Shown here in pieces: positions 1 through 8,975 of a stretch of 64,000 bases of DNA. The stretch covers positions 496,001 through 560,000 of the forward strand of contig NZ_JAAOZC010000001.1 in NCBI RefSeq assembly GCF_011761305.1, read 5' to 3'. The translations under genes and the position numbers were made by a program. Source of the stretch: Sphingomonas vulcanisoli. Its GTDB lineage: Bacteria > Pseudomonadota > Alphaproteobacteria > Sphingomonadales > Sphingomonadaceae. Below the pieces are notes generated by a model. That model made no database searches and had not been told where the DNA came from. It worked only from the letters and a program-made list of their open reading frames with translations. How positions within the stretch are numbered: position 1 is the first letter of the stretch; the number at the start of each line of letters is the position of its first letter.

Positions 1-2151
1 CAGCGAGGTAAGGCTGACATTGTTCAGCAGCGCGGGAGCCGCGGGGTTCGCGGCTGAGTTGAGCTGGGCGACGCTGCCGTCGGTCAGACGCGCCGTGATC
101 GAGCTCGTGAGCACGCCGGTGTTGGAGAAGCTGTTGCCGACGTAAACGTCCGGCGTGCCGCCGCCGAAGATGCCGACGCCGCCGCGGAAGGTGAGGCGAC
201 GGATCGGGGTGTAATCGAAGCCGATACGCGGCTGAAACAGGCCCCTGCCGTTGACGAAAGCATAATTGCCGAAGCCATAACGGTTGAGGAAGTTGAGGCT
301 TGCCGCCGGCGCGCTGTGGCCGCCGTACATATCATAACGGGCGCCATAGGTAAGGTTCAGCGTGTTGCTGAACCGCCAGCTATCCTGAAGACCGAACGTA
401 TAGGTGCTGTAAGCGAACTTCGCGGCACCGTTGGCGGGGTCGAGCGTCGGGGAATTGGTGTAGCTGAACGATTCCGGCGTCCGGTTCTGGAAGTCGGCGA
501 TGGAGTCGAAATAATAGGTGCCGGCCGCGCCGTTCACGAACTCGTTGAACGTCGTCGTGTAGGAAACGTCGACGAGCGCGCGCATGTTGTGATCGCCGCG
601 CGACAAGCGCGCGAGGAACGAGCCGGCGTAGGTCTTCACGTTCAGGATGTTCGCCTGGCTGGGGCCGCCGGTGCCGAGCTGAATCTGGCCAAAGCCAGGC
701 TGACAGCTCGTGGAAACCGCCGTGGTCGTGGCGCCGCTGGCGGTACGGTCCGAGGTTGGCGCGGTACAGATCGTGGCTGCGGATGCCAGCGGGAAGATCG
801 GAATCTGGCCGGAGTCATATTGCTTGTAGAGACCGCGAACCTCGGTCGCGAAACCGCCGCCCCATTCGGAGTTGAGCTGGGCGATGCCTGCGATGACGCG
901 GTTGGGCTTAATATAGCTGTTGGAACCCAGGCTCAGCGTGGTCGTGCCGGTATTGGTCAGGCTGATCTGCGAATCCTTGGTGTACAGGCCGGTGATCGAC
1001 AGACGCTGTGTGGAGCTGATGTTGGCGTCGATGCGGCCGACGATGCGATCGTCCTTATCGCCATTGTTGGCGACGATGCCGCCCGGGTTATATCCATAGA
1101 CGCTGTTGGAGATCCCCTGGACTTGCGCCAGCTGCGCGCTGGTGACACCGATAACGCCGGTGCCGCCGTTATTGTCGATCGTACCGTAGGGATAAGGTGT
1201 CGCAGCGCGAACCCGCTCGGCCGATACCATGAAAAACAATTTGTCCTTGATGATCGGGCCGGAGAGCGTGGCGCCAAAATCGCGGTTCTTGAACTTGGGG
1301 GCGAGGCCTGGTGCGTAAATCGTGCCATCGGCGCGGCCACCGGCATAGGGCTTGGTCTTGGTGCCGACCATGCCATCGTCGAGATAGCTGTAGAAGCCGG
1401 TGCCATGGAATTGGTTGGTGCCCGATTTCAGCGTGGCGTTGATCACGCCGCCCTGGAAGAAGCCTTCGCGGATGTCATAGGGCGCGACCTTGGTTTCGAA
1501 CTGGCCGATGGCGTCGATCGGCACGGGGCCGCGGCGCGAGGGCAGCGCATCGGGATTGAGGCCGAAGCTGTCGGTGATCGGCACGCCGTCCACGGTGAAG
1601 CGGTTGAAGCGCGAATTCTGGCCGGCGAAGCTGACGCGGCCCGCCGAACCATCGTTGTTCGATTTGTCGATGTTGGCGAAGGGGTCGCGGCGCATAAGAT
1701 CGCGGATGTCGCGGTTGACGGAAGCGACATTGCTGATCTGCGCGGCCGTCAGCACGGTGGCCGGGCCCTCGGAGATAACGCGAGCACCCTTCACCGAGGA
1801 GCCGGTGACGACGATCTCCGGCCCTTCGCCGGTCAGAATGATGGGCAGCGAAAGCGGTTCGCCAACGGCAGTATTGATATCTGTCGCTTGAAAGCTGCCG
1901 AAACCGGGCGCGGTGACTGTCACCGAGTAGGGCCCACCCGGACGAAGGCCCGTGGCGCTGTAGCTGCCCGAACGATCCGTAGAAACCGTGGCGCGGGTGC
2001 CCGACGGAATATGGAGCACGGTGACGGTCGCGTTGACGACCGGCTTGCCGCCGGACGTCACGTCGCCGCGAATGGTCGACGTCGTCTCCTGCGCATAAGC
2101 TGCGGAGGTTGCCAGGGCTGCCAGTGCGCAGCCCGCCAGAAACTTCTTCAT
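1..2151 (-). CDS. TonB-dependent receptor, Oar-like (3' end outside window)
   Basis: Outer-membrane receptor for TonB-driven uptake. The visible 717 codons start with a signal peptide (MKKFLAGCALAALATSAAYA), followed by a carboxypeptidase-regulatory-like beta-sandwich (about residues 22-105, typical of Oar-type receptors). Next comes a plug domain (about 110-250, with a DGVPITDSFGLNP segment) and then beta-barrel strands rich in aromatic and Gly residues, running off the window. The start at 2151 is chosen because it gives a clean signal peptide. Oar-like receptors often handle large substrates or secreted peptides, but nothing here shows the ligand. It is divergent from the phosphatase-family gene at 2402. 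The long frame on the opposite strand (316-2259) is its antisense shadow. Confidence 0.93.
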   Translation of the reverse strand, partial: MKKFLAGCALAALATSAAYAQETTSTIRGDVTSGGKPVVNATVTVLHIPSGTRATVSTDRSGSYSATGLRPGGPYSVTVTAPGFGSFQATDINTAVGEPLSLPIILTGEGPEIVVTGSSVKGARVISEGPATVLTAAQISNVASVNRDIRDLMRRDPFANIDKSNNDGSAGRVSFAGQNSRFNRFTVDGVPITDSFGLNPDALPSRRGPVPIDAIGQFETKVAPYDIREGFFQGGVINATLKSGTNQFHGTGFYSYLDDGMVGTKTKPYAGGRADGTIYAPGLAPKFKNRDFGATLSGPIIKDKLFFMVSAERVRAATPYPYGTIDNNGGTGVIGVTSAQLAQVQGISNSVYGYNPGGIVANNGDKDDRIVGRIDANISSTQRLSITGLYTKDSQISLTNTGTTTLSLGSNSYIKPNRVIAGIAQLNSEWGGGFATEVRGLYKQYDSGQIPIFPLASAATICTAPTSDRTASGATTTAVSTSCQPGFGQIQLGTGGPSQANILNVKTYAGSFLARLSRGDHNMRALVDVSYTTTFNEFVNGAAGTYYFDSIADFQNRTPESFSYTNSPTLDPANGAAKFAYSTYTFGLQDSWRFSNTLNLTYGARYDMYGGHSAPAASLNFLNRYGFGNYAFVNGRGLFQPRIGFDYTPIRRLTFRGGVGIFGGGTPDVYVGNSFSNTGVLTSSITARLTDGSVAQLNSAANPAAPALLNNVSLTSL

Positions 2152-2300
2152 GATGCCGTCGTCCCCTTGTTTCGAAAGAGCTTTTGCAGGGGATCGTTAC
2201 AAGCCGGTGACGCCGCGAAACATCCCGGCAACACCCTGCTGCCCTTGCAACCGATCTAGACGAAGGTGATACCGCGCCGCAACAAAGGCGGTAACATTAC

Positions 2301-2319
2301 TGTCATACTGTTTGTGACA
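2301..2319. promoter_or_regulatory. Inverted repeat upstream of the TonB receptor gene
   Basis: TGTCA-N9-TGACA lies in the 250-bp divergent gap, about 150 bp upstream of the receptor start. It could be an operator for the receptor or for the gene at 2402. No regulator gene is next to it, so function is a guess. Confidence 0.3.
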
Positions 2320-2401
2320 TTTGCCGATTTGCCAGAACTGTGTCTCAAGCGCCGCACTGGGCCGATTGCGGACCGGTGGATGAGGGCAGGGTTGATCGAA
2401 C

Positions 2402-3097
2402 ATGGTCTTGGTTGCCAGCTACAACATCCGCAAGGCCATCGCCGCCGATCGTCGCCGCCGTCCCGAACGCATCCTTGAGGTGCTGGGTGAGATCGGCGCG
2501 GATGTGGTCGTGCTGCAGGAGGCCGACCGCCGCTTCGGCGATCGTCAAAGCGCGATTCCCTTTCATATGCTCGCCGAACACAGCGATTATCATCCCGTCG
2601 GCCTTGCCGCGCGCCAGGGGAGCATGGGCTGGCACGGCAATGCGATCCTGGTGCGCAAGGATGTCGTGGAGGTCGCGCATTGCTGCCTGCTGCATCTGCC
2701 CGCGCTGGAGCCGCGCGGTGCGGTGATGGCGGATCTTCGAATCGGCGGCAAAAAGCTGCGCGTATTGGGGATGCACCTCGATCTTTCGGGCCTGTGGCGG
2801 CGCAAACAGGCGCGCGCGATCCTCGCGCATGTCGATGCGCAGTCCGAGCGCCTGCCGATCGTGATGACCGGCGATCTTAACGAATGGCGGATCGGTCAGG
2901 GCTGCTTGCGCGATTTCGCGCAGCATCATCATAACGTGCCACTCGGCCCGAGCTTCCATGCGCGGCGCCCCGTGGGTCGGCTCGATCGCATGTTCATCGG
3001 CAACGGCGTGACGGTGGAGGCGGCGGGCGTCCATCATTCGATGGCGGCGCGCAACGCCTCCGATCATCTGCCGATCTGGGCGAAGCTGGCGGTTTGA
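2402..3097 (+). CDS. Endonuclease/exonuclease/phosphatase family protein
   Basis: 231 residues of the metal-dependent EEP fold (DNase I / exonuclease III / phosphodiesterase superfamily). All core motifs are visible in order: SYNIRKA with the metal-binding Asn near the start, LQEAD with the catalytic Glu at about residue 40, GMHLDL near 122, GDLNEW (Asp and Asn) near 159, and the C-terminal SDHLPI with the catalytic Asp-His pair. No signal peptide or membrane segment is evident, so it is probably cytoplasmic. The substrate cannot be read from the sequence: nucleic acid, sugar-phosphate and phospholipid head-group are all possible. It is followed after 26 bp by the NAD synthetase gene and may be co-transcribed with it. 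Confidence 0.88.
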   Translation: MVLVASYNIRKAIAADRRRRPERILEVLGEIGADVVVLQEADRRFGDRQSAIPFHMLAEHSDYHPVGLAARQGSMGWHGNAILVRKDVVEVAHCCLLHLPALEPRGAVMADLRIGGKKLRVLGMHLDLSGLWRRKQARAILAHVDAQSERLPIVMTGDLNEWRIGQGCLRDFAQHHHNVPLGPSFHARRPVGRLDRMFIGNGVTVEAAGVHHSMAARNASDHLPIWAKLAV

Positions 3098-3123
3098 CGC
3101 GGTAACGGGTAGCGAGCGTCGCG

Positions 3124-5163
3124 ATGAGCGATCGTTTCTTCTCGATCCACGCGCAGGGCATGGTCCGCGTCGCGGCGGCGACGCCGATCGCTACCGCTGG
3201 CGATCCGGTGGCGAACGCCGCGCAGATCCTCGCGCTGGCCCGTGAAGCGCATGCCCAGGCGGCGGATCTCGTCGTCTATCCGGAGCTGTCGCTATCCTCC
3301 TACGCGATCGACGATTTGCTGCTGCAGGATGCTTTGCTCGATACTGTCGAGCGCGAGCTGCTGCGGATCGTGGGGGAAAGTACGGCCCTCAAGCCGGTGC
3401 TGCTGATCGGCGCACCGCTGCGCCGCAACGGGCGGCTTTACAATACGGCTGTGGTGATCGCGCGCGGCCGCGTCCTGGGCGTCGTGCCCAAGAGCTATTT
3501 GCCGAATTATCGCGAATATTATGAGAAGCGCTGGTTCGCACCCGGCATCGGCCTCACCGGCCTGACGACCCGCATCGGCGGGATCGAGGCGCCGTTCGGC
3601 ACCGATCTGATCTTCGCCGCCGAAGATATCGATGACTTCATCTTCCACGCCGAGATCTGCGAGGATTATTGGGCGCCGCTGCCGCCTTCCACGCTCGGCG
3701 CGCTCGCGGGGGCGCTGATCCTTTGCAACCTCTCCGCCTCGAACATCATCATCGGCAAAGCGCGCGAACGCGATCTGCTCGGTGCCTCGCAATCGGCGCG
3801 CGCGCAGGCGGCCTATGTCTATTCGGCGAGCGGACCGGGGGAGAGCACCACCGATCTCGCCTGGGACGGCCAGGCGATGGTCCATGAACTCGGCGAGCCG
3901 CTGGCCGAATCGCAGCGTTTCGCCGCGGACCCGGAGCTGATCTGCGTGGATGTCGATGTCGCGCGGCTGCGGCAGGAGCGGATGCGCTTCGGCACGTTCA
4001 ACGATTGTGCCGCCGCGCATGGCCATCCCGAAACGCGCTTCCGCCGCATCGCCTTCAAGGCCGAGCCGGATTTCGCCGATGTCGGCTGCAAGCGCGATAT
4101 CCGCCGCTTCCCCTTCGTGCCCAACGATCCTGCCAAGCTGGATGCCGATTGCTACGAGGCATTCAACATCCAGGTCGAGGGCCTGGCCAAGCGCTGGGCC
4201 TCTGCGCGCGCCGAAACGCTGGTCATCGGGATCTCGGGCGGGCTCGATTCCACCCATGCGCTGATCGTCGCGGCCAAGGCCTGCGATAAGCTTGGTCGTC
4301 CGCGCTCGGCGATCCTGGGCTATACCATGCCCGGCTTCGCGACTGGCGAAGAGACCAAGGCCAATGCCTGGGCGCTGATGCGCGCGCTGGGCATCACCGC
4401 GGAAGAGCTGGATATCCGCCCCGCCGCCCGCCAGATGCTCGCCGATCTCGATCACCCCTATGCCAGAGGCGAGGCCGTCTATGACGTGACGTTCGAGAAT
4501 GTGCAGGCTGGGCTCCGTACCGATTATCTCTTCCGTCTCGCCAATCATCACAATGGTCTGGTCGTCGGCACCGGCGATTTGTCCGAGCTGGCGCTGGGCT
4601 GGTGCACCTATGGCGTCGGCGATCAGATGAGCCATTATGCAGTCAACGCTGGCGTCCCCAAGACGCTGATCCAATATCTCATCCGCTGGGCGATCCGGAC
4701 CGATCAGTTCGATGCGGAGGCCGATCGCGTGCTGGAAGCGATCCTTGCGACCGAGATCTCGCCCGAGCTTGTGCCGGCGGACGCAAGCGGTGCGATCCAG
4801 AGCACGCAGGATCGCATCGGCCCTTACGAGTTGCACGATTTCTTCCTGCACTATGTCGTCCGCCACGGCCTTGCGCCGTCCAAGATCGCGTTCCTGTGCT
4901 GGCATGCCTGGAAGGATGTCGATCAGCAGAATTGGCCGATCGATTTCCCGCAAGCCGCGCGCAACGCCTATGATCTCGAGACCATCCGCAAGTGGCTGGA
5001 GGTTTTCCTCCAGCGCTTCTTCGGCTTCAGCCAGTTCAAGCGCTCGGCCATCCCCAACGGCCCCAAGGTCTCTGCAGGCGGCGCTCTCTCGCCGCGCGGC
5101 GATTGGCGTGCGCCATCGGACGGCGTAGCGAGCCCGTGGATCGATCAATTGCGAGGAAGTTGA
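3124..5163 (+). CDS. nadE: Glutamine-dependent NAD+ synthetase
   Basis: Final step of NAD biosynthesis: ATP-dependent amidation of nicotinate adenine dinucleotide using ammonia from glutamine. The 679 residues match the two-domain glutamine-dependent form. An N-terminal nitrilase-type glutaminase (about 10-300) has the Glu-Lys-Cys triad at E54 (YPELSLS), K123 (PKSYLPNY) and C179 (HAEICEDY). A C-terminal synthetase domain carries the ATP-pyrophosphatase P-loop SGGLDST at 371-377. Length and motif spacing agree with the Mycobacterium-type enzyme. The first ATG after the upstream gene is used and fits the family N-terminus. Confidence 0.96.
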   Translation: MSDRFFSIHAQGMVRVAAATPIATAGDPVANAAQILALAREAHAQAADLVVYPELSLSSYAIDDLLLQDALLDTVERELLRIVGESTALKPVLLIGAPLRRNGRLYNTAVVIARGRVLGVVPKSYLPNYREYYEKRWFAPGIGLTGLTTRIGGIEAPFGTDLIFAAEDIDDFIFHAEICEDYWAPLPPSTLGALAGALILCNLSASNIIIGKARERDLLGASQSARAQAAYVYSASGPGESTTDLAWDGQAMVHELGEPLAESQRFAADPELICVDVDVARLRQERMRFGTFNDCAAAHGHPETRFRRIAFKAEPDFADVGCKRDIRRFPFVPNDPAKLDADCYEAFNIQVEGLAKRWASARAETLVIGISGGLDSTHALIVAAKACDKLGRPRSAILGYTMPGFATGEETKANAWALMRALGITAEELDIRPAARQMLADLDHPYARGEAVYDVTFENVQAGLRTDYLFRLANHHNGLVVGTGDLSELALGWCTYGVGDQMSHYAVNAGVPKTLIQYLIRWAIRTDQFDAEADRVLEAILATEISPELVPADASGAIQSTQDRIGPYELHDFFLHYVVRHGLAPSKIAFLCWHAWKDVDQQNWPIDFPQAARNAYDLETIRKWLEVFLQRFFGFSQFKRSAIPNGPKVSAGGALSPRGDWRAPSDGVASPWIDQLRGS

Positions 5164-5239
5164 GCCCTTTCCGCGCGTTATGCGTTCAGCCCCGCAATGG
5201 GCGCCGATCTTCGGCCCCCTGACAGCGGAGCATAAGACG

Positions 5240-6022
5240 ATGGCAACCACCACCGAAGAACGTCCGAGCGCCTCTGCCTCGGGCGAAACCAAAGCTGAGC
5301 GTTCGGCCGCCGTGAAGGGCGAGCCGCGGACCTCGAACGGGCGCTGGACCAAGAAGGCGAATGGATCGACGGGCACCGGCACCAAGACCGGCACTACCGC
5401 AAAGAGCGGTACAGCGGCCAAGAGTGGGACCGCGCGCCGTGCGGCAACCACGCGCAAACCGGCCGCACGCAAGAGCAGCGATTATTCCACCGGCGCGATG
5501 GTCGGCGTTGCCGCAGCGGGCCTCGCCGTGGGTCTCGCGGCCAATGTCGCGCGTAAGTTCGCGGTGCAGGCACCGACGCTGCTGGCGGGTGATTGGGATC
5601 AGGCGCTGACCGCCGAGCATCAGCTGACGCTCAAGGTGTTCGATTCGATCCAGGCCACCAAGGATAGCAACACCACCAAGCGCGCGGCTTTGCTCGCCAA
5701 TCTCAAGCACATGCTCTCCAAGCATGCGATGGAAGAAGAGAATGTCATTTATCCCGCGCTGCGCGAGATCGGCGAAGTGGATGCGGCGGACGAGCTCAAC
5801 AAGGAGCATGGCTACGTAAAGCAATATCTTTACGAGCTGACCGAACTCCCCAAAGACTCACCGCTTTTTCTGACCAAGGTTGCCAAGTTTCGCACCGATA
5901 TCGAGGCCCACATGCTTGAGGAAGAGCGCGATCTCTTCCCGAAGCTCAAGGCGCGGCTGTCGCTCGAAAAGAATAAGGAGCTGACGGCGCAGATGAACAA
6001 GGAAGGCCTGAAACTAGCATAA
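5240..6022 (+). CDS. Hemerythrin HHE-domain protein with basic low-complexity N-terminus
   Basis: 260 residues in three parts. Residues 1-80 are Lys/Thr/Ala/Gly-rich with imperfect repeats (TGTKTGTTAKSGTAAKSGTA) and resemble histone-H1-like tails. Residues 84-105 form a hydrophobic Ala/Gly/Val stretch that could be a membrane or amphipathic helix. Residues 120-240 are a hemerythrin HHE domain with likely di-iron ligands H127, H157 or H162, E166, H190, H224 and E228. Such domains bind O2, NO or sense iron/redox state. ATG 5240 is preferred over in-frame ATG 5180 because the latter lacks a ribosome site and adds a non-family peptide. A hairpin repeat follows 8 bp after the stop. Confidence 0.85.
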   Translation: MATTTEERPSASASGETKAERSAAVKGEPRTSNGRWTKKANGSTGTGTKTGTTAKSGTAAKSGTARRAATTRKPAARKSSDYSTGAMVGVAAAGLAVGLAANVARKFAVQAPTLLAGDWDQALTAEHQLTLKVFDSIQATKDSNTTKRAALLANLKHMLSKHAMEEENVIYPALREIGEVDAADELNKEHGYVKQYLYELTELPKDSPLFLTKVAKFRTDIEAHMLEEERDLFPKLKARLSLEKNKELTAQMNKEGLKLA

Positions 6023-6030
6023 TCCTCAAA

Positions 6031-6158
6031 TCCTCCCCGGCACGGGGAGGGGGACCACCCGCAAGGGTGGTGGAGGGGGCTTTCCAAGGGCGCCGCGCCT
6101 GGACGAGAGCCCCCTCCGTCATGCCTGCGGCATGCCAGCTGCCCGTACCGGCGAGGAT
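6031..6158. repeat. Hairpin repeat, CCTCCCC family, decayed copy
   Basis: The left half begins TCCTCCCCGGCACGGGGAGG, followed by a second short hairpin (ACCACCC-GCAA-GGGTGGT) and GGAGGGGGC. The right half is CCCCCTCCGTCA...GAGGAT in inverted sense. It is the same architecture as the elements at 48963, 50377 and 53251/53685. The last part of the right half has mismatches (CAGCTGCCCGTACCGGCGAGGAT instead of a perfect CCTCCCC/GGGGAGG stem), so the copy looks old. Its right end stops 4 bp before the stop codon of the malic enzyme gene. It lies between two convergent genes and may also act as a bidirectional transcript end. Confidence 0.85.
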
Positions 6159-6162
6159 CAGC

Positions 6163-8427
6163 TCAGCCCGCAATCCCCGATCCCGCCAGCACGGCGAGGG
6201 TCAGCAACTCGCTCGCCGTCGCCGACATCGTCGCGACCTGCACCGGCTTTTCCATGCCCACCAGCATCGGCCCAATCACCGTATCGTTACCGATCTCGCG
6301 CAGCAGCTTGGCCGATATGTTGGCCGATTGCAGGCCGGGCATGACCAGCACGTTGGCGGGCCCGGAGAGGCGGCTGAACGGGTAATTCTTCATCACCTCC
6401 GGATTGAGCGCCACATCGGGCGCCATCTCGCCCTCGAATTCAAAATCGGGATTGCGCGCTTCCAGAATCGCCACCGCTTCGCGGATATTGTCGACCCAGG
6501 TTCCCGACGGATTGCCGAAGCTCGAGAAGGACAGGAAAGCGACGCGCGGCTCATGCCCCATGCGCCGCGCGACGGCAGCCGTATGCTCGGCGATCGCCGC
6601 CAGCTCCTTGGGGCTCGGTCGTTCGGTCACCATCGTATCGGCCGTGAACACGGTGCGCGCCTTGCTGACAATGATGTGGATGCCGCAAGGGCGGCGGCCC
6701 TCGATCGGATCGATCACGCGGCGGATCTGGCTCAGCGTGCGGCCATAGGTGCGCGTGATCCCGCTGATCATTGCGTCGCCCTTGTCGAGCGCGAGCAACA
6801 GCGCGCTGAAAATATTGCGGTCGCGGTTGACCATCGCCTCCACCTCGCGGCGGAGATAGCCGCGCCGCTGCAGGCGTTTGTAGAGGTAATCGACCATCTC
6901 GGGCACGAGAGCCGAATGGACGCTGTTGCTCAGTTCGAATCCGCTCAGATCTTCTACGCCCAGCGCCTTCAGTTTATCGCGCACGATATCGCGGCCGACC
7001 AGAATGGGCGTGCCGTAGCCGCCGTCGCGGAAAGCGATCGCAGCGCGCAGCACGACCTCTTCCTCGGCTTCGGCAAAGATCACCCGCTTCGGATTGGCCC
7101 GCGCCCCGGCATGCGCCATCGTCAGCACGGATGTGGTTGGGTTGAGCCGCGCGCGCAGGCTTTCGCGATAGGCATCCATGTCGGCGATCGGCTTGCGCGC
7201 CACACCCGAATCCATCGCCGCCTGCGCTACCGCGCTCGGCACGATCTCCATCAGCCGCGGATCGAACGGCGCGGGGATGATATAATCCTCGCCGAAGCGC
7301 GGCGCGCGGCCCCCATAGGCGGCCGCCACTTCCTCCGGCACCTGCTGCCGCGCCAGTTCGGCCAGCGCCTCGGCGGCCGCGATCTTCATCTCCTCGTTGA
7401 TCGTCGTCGCGCGCACGTCGAGCGCGCCGCGGAAGATGAACGGGAAGCCCAGCACATTGTTGACCTGGTTGGGATAATCGGAGCGCCCGGTGGCGACGAT
7501 CGCGTCCGGCCGCGCGGCCTTGGCCTCGGGCGGGGTGATCTCCGGATCGGGATTGGCCATCGCGAAGATGATCGGCTTGGGCGCCATATCGCGAACCATG
7601 TCCTGGCTAACCGCGCGCGCCGCCGACAGGCCGAGAAACACGTCCGCGCCGACCAAAGCCTCCTTGAGCGTGCGCCGGTCGGTGACGGCGGCATGTGCAG
7701 ACTTCCATTGATCCATGGCTTCGGTGCGGCCTTGGTAGATCACGCCGGTGCGATCGCACATCAGCACATGGTCGCCCCGCACGCCCATCGCCTTGATCAG
7801 CTCGGTGCAGGCGATCGCCGCCGCGCCTGCGCCGTTGACCACCACTTTCACGTCCTTGAGCGCGCGCCCGGTCAGGTAGCAGGCGTTGATCAGCCCGGCG
7901 GCGGTGATAATCGCGGTGCCGTGCTGATCGTCGTGCATCACCGGGATGTTCATGCGTTCGCGCAGCGTCTGCTCGATCACGAAGCATTCGGGCGCCTTGA
8001 TGTCCTCCAGATTGATGCCGCCGAAGCTTGGCTCCATCAGCGCCACGGCGTTGATGAAGGCATCGACATCCTCGGTCGCCAGCTCGAGATCGATCGAATC
8101 GACATCGGCGAAGCGTTTGAACAGCACCGCCTTGCCCTCCATCACCGGCTTCGACGCAAGCGCGCCGAGATTGCCGAGGCCGAGGATCGCCGTGCCGTTC
8201 GAAATCACCGCAACCAGATTGCCCTTGGCGGTATAATCATAGGCCGTGTCCGGATCGGCGGCGATCGCCAGCACCGGCACCGCCACGCCCGGCGAATAAG
8301 CCAGGCTCAGGTCGCGCTGCGTCGCCATCGGCTTGGAGGCGATGATCTCGATCTTGCCCGGCCGCCCTTCCGAATGGAACAGCAGCGCCTCGCGCTCTGA
8401 AAACTGGACGTTGCTGCCTTCGGCCAT
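6163..8427 (-). CDS. maeB: NADP-type malic enzyme with phosphotransacetylase-like C-terminal domain
   Basis: Oxidative decarboxylation of malate to pyruvate with NAD(P)H formation. 754 residues, the usual length of the MaeB hybrid. The malic N-terminal and NAD-binding domains fill about 1-430: [11 protein letters not shown], the DDQHGTAI metal/substrate segment, and the [12 protein letters not shown] nucleotide-binding loop. The phosphate acetyltransferase-like domain (about 435-754) ends in [11 protein letters not shown]. In this family the second domain usually has a regulatory rather than catalytic role (acetyl-CoA control and oligomerisation). ATG 8427 has a GAGAG-type ribosome site. It is convergent with the hemerythrin gene and divergent from the toxin-antitoxin pair. 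Confidence 0.95.
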   Translation of the reverse strand: MAEGSNVQFSEREALLFHSEGRPGKIEIIASKPMATQRDLSLAYSPGVAVPVLAIAADPDTAYDYTAKGNLVAVISNGTAILGLGNLGALASKPVMEGKAVLFKRFADVDSIDLELATEDVDAFINAVALMEPSFGGINLEDIKAPECFVIEQTLRERMNIPVMHDDQHGTAIITAAGLINACYLTGRALKDVKVVVNGAGAAAIACTELIKAMGVRGDHVLMCDRTGVIYQGRTEAMDQWKSAHAAVTDRRTLKEALVGADVFLGLSAARAVSQDMVRDMAPKPIIFAMANPDPEITPPEAKAARPDAIVATGRSDYPNQVNNVLGFPFIFRGALDVRATTINEEMKIAAAEALAELARQQVPEEVAAAYGGRAPRFGEDYIIPAPFDPRLMEIVPSAVAQAAMDSGVARKPIADMDAYRESLRARLNPTTSVLTMAHAGARANPKRVIFAEAEEEVVLRAAIAFRDGGYGTPILVGRDIVRDKLKALGVEDLSGFELSNSVHSALVPEMVDYLYKRLQRRGYLRREVEAMVNRDRNIFSALLLALDKGDAMISGITRTYGRTLSQIRRVIDPIEGRRPCGIHIIVSKARTVFTADTMVTERPSPKELAAIAEHTAAVARRMGHEPRVAFLSFSSFGNPSGTWVDNIREAVAILEARNPDFEFEGEMAPDVALNPEVMKNYPFSRLSGPANVLVMPGLQSANISAKLLREIGNDTVIGPMLVGMEKPVQVATMSATASELLTLAVLAGSGIAG

Positions 8428-8517
8428 TGTATTCTCTCTCGATCCGCCGCCGCCCTAGCGCCTCGCGCTTCATCCGCAACCCTATGCGGCTAGGCAGCGC
8501 CCAGGCGTTTCGATACT

Positions 8518-8709
8518 ATGGCGGGCATGAACGTCGAGCGCGGCATTTTTGAAGGCGGGGAAACGCCGGAGCAAGCGGCTCTCGCAGATGCGCGGGCGCG
8601 CGCGTCGCTCAAAGATGGCGAAGGCATTCCTCATGAAGAGGTCGTGAAATGGCTCAAAACCTGGGGAACGTCGCAAGCCGGTCCACCTCCTAAAGAATGG
8701 TTCGAGTAA
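8518..8709 (+). CDS. Antitoxin of a ParE-type toxin-antitoxin pair
   Basis: 63 residues, acidic and Ala-rich. The C-terminal half (IPHEEVVKWLKTWGT) is typical of short antitoxins encoded directly before ParE/RelE toxins. In-frame ATG 8527 is an alternative start. The 3' end overlaps the toxin start by 13 nt (8697-8709), the usual coupling in type II modules, in which the antitoxin binds the toxin and often represses its own promoter. Identification rests mainly on gene order and the C-terminal motif. No clear DNA-binding fold is visible in so short a protein. Confidence 0.75.
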   Translation: MAGMNVERGIFEGGETPEQAALADARARASLKDGEGIPHEEVVKWLKTWGTSQAGPPPKEWFE

Positions 8710-8975
8710 CTTGGTCGGGTGAGGCTCTTGCTGAGCTGGAAGCGGCCCGCTTGTATATATCTCAATTTGATCCTGACGGTGCGGACAAGGTCGTCGCGCG
8801 TCTTATTGCGGCTGGGTATAGCCTGCGTGACTTTCCCGATCGCGGGCGACCGTCATCCAATGGCTGCCGCGAGCTGACAATCGTTCGCCCTTACATCATT
8901 CGTTACGAAGCGCTGCCGGAGCGCGTCCGCATCCTGCGTATCCGCCATGCCGCCCAACTGCCAATCGGCGAATGA
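8697..8975 (+). CDS. ParE/RelE-family toxin
   Basis: 92 residues of the ParE/RelE fold. Visible marks are the N-terminal VTWSGEALAELEAARLYI helix, PDRGRPSS in the middle, RELTIVRPYIIRYE and the last strand VRILRIRHAAQ. ParE members poison DNA gyrase and RelE members cut mRNA on the ribosome; the spacing here fits ParE better. It starts inside the antitoxin gene (13-nt overlap). Its TGA shares bases with the mutS ATG (ATGA at 8972-8975), so the mismatch-repair gene is translationally coupled to the toxin. Confidence 0.88.
   Translation: MVRVTWSGEALAELEAARLYISQFDPDGADKVVARLIAAGYSLRDFPDRGRPSSNGCRELTIVRPYIIRYEALPERVRILRIRHAAQLPIGE

Noticed and set aside
316-2259. 647-codon open frame on the plus strand
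   Set aside because: Antisense to the TonB receptor. Low-complexity Arg/Gly/Ala/Asp composition, no ribosome site or family motif. Long antisense frames are common in high-GC DNA.
3292-5472. 726-codon open frame on the minus strand
   Set aside because: Antisense to nadE, which has full catalytic motifs; this frame has none.
6067-8400. 777-codon open frame on the plus strand
   Set aside because: Shadow of maeB; rich in His, Arg and Asp, with no recognisable domain. Starts inside a repeat.
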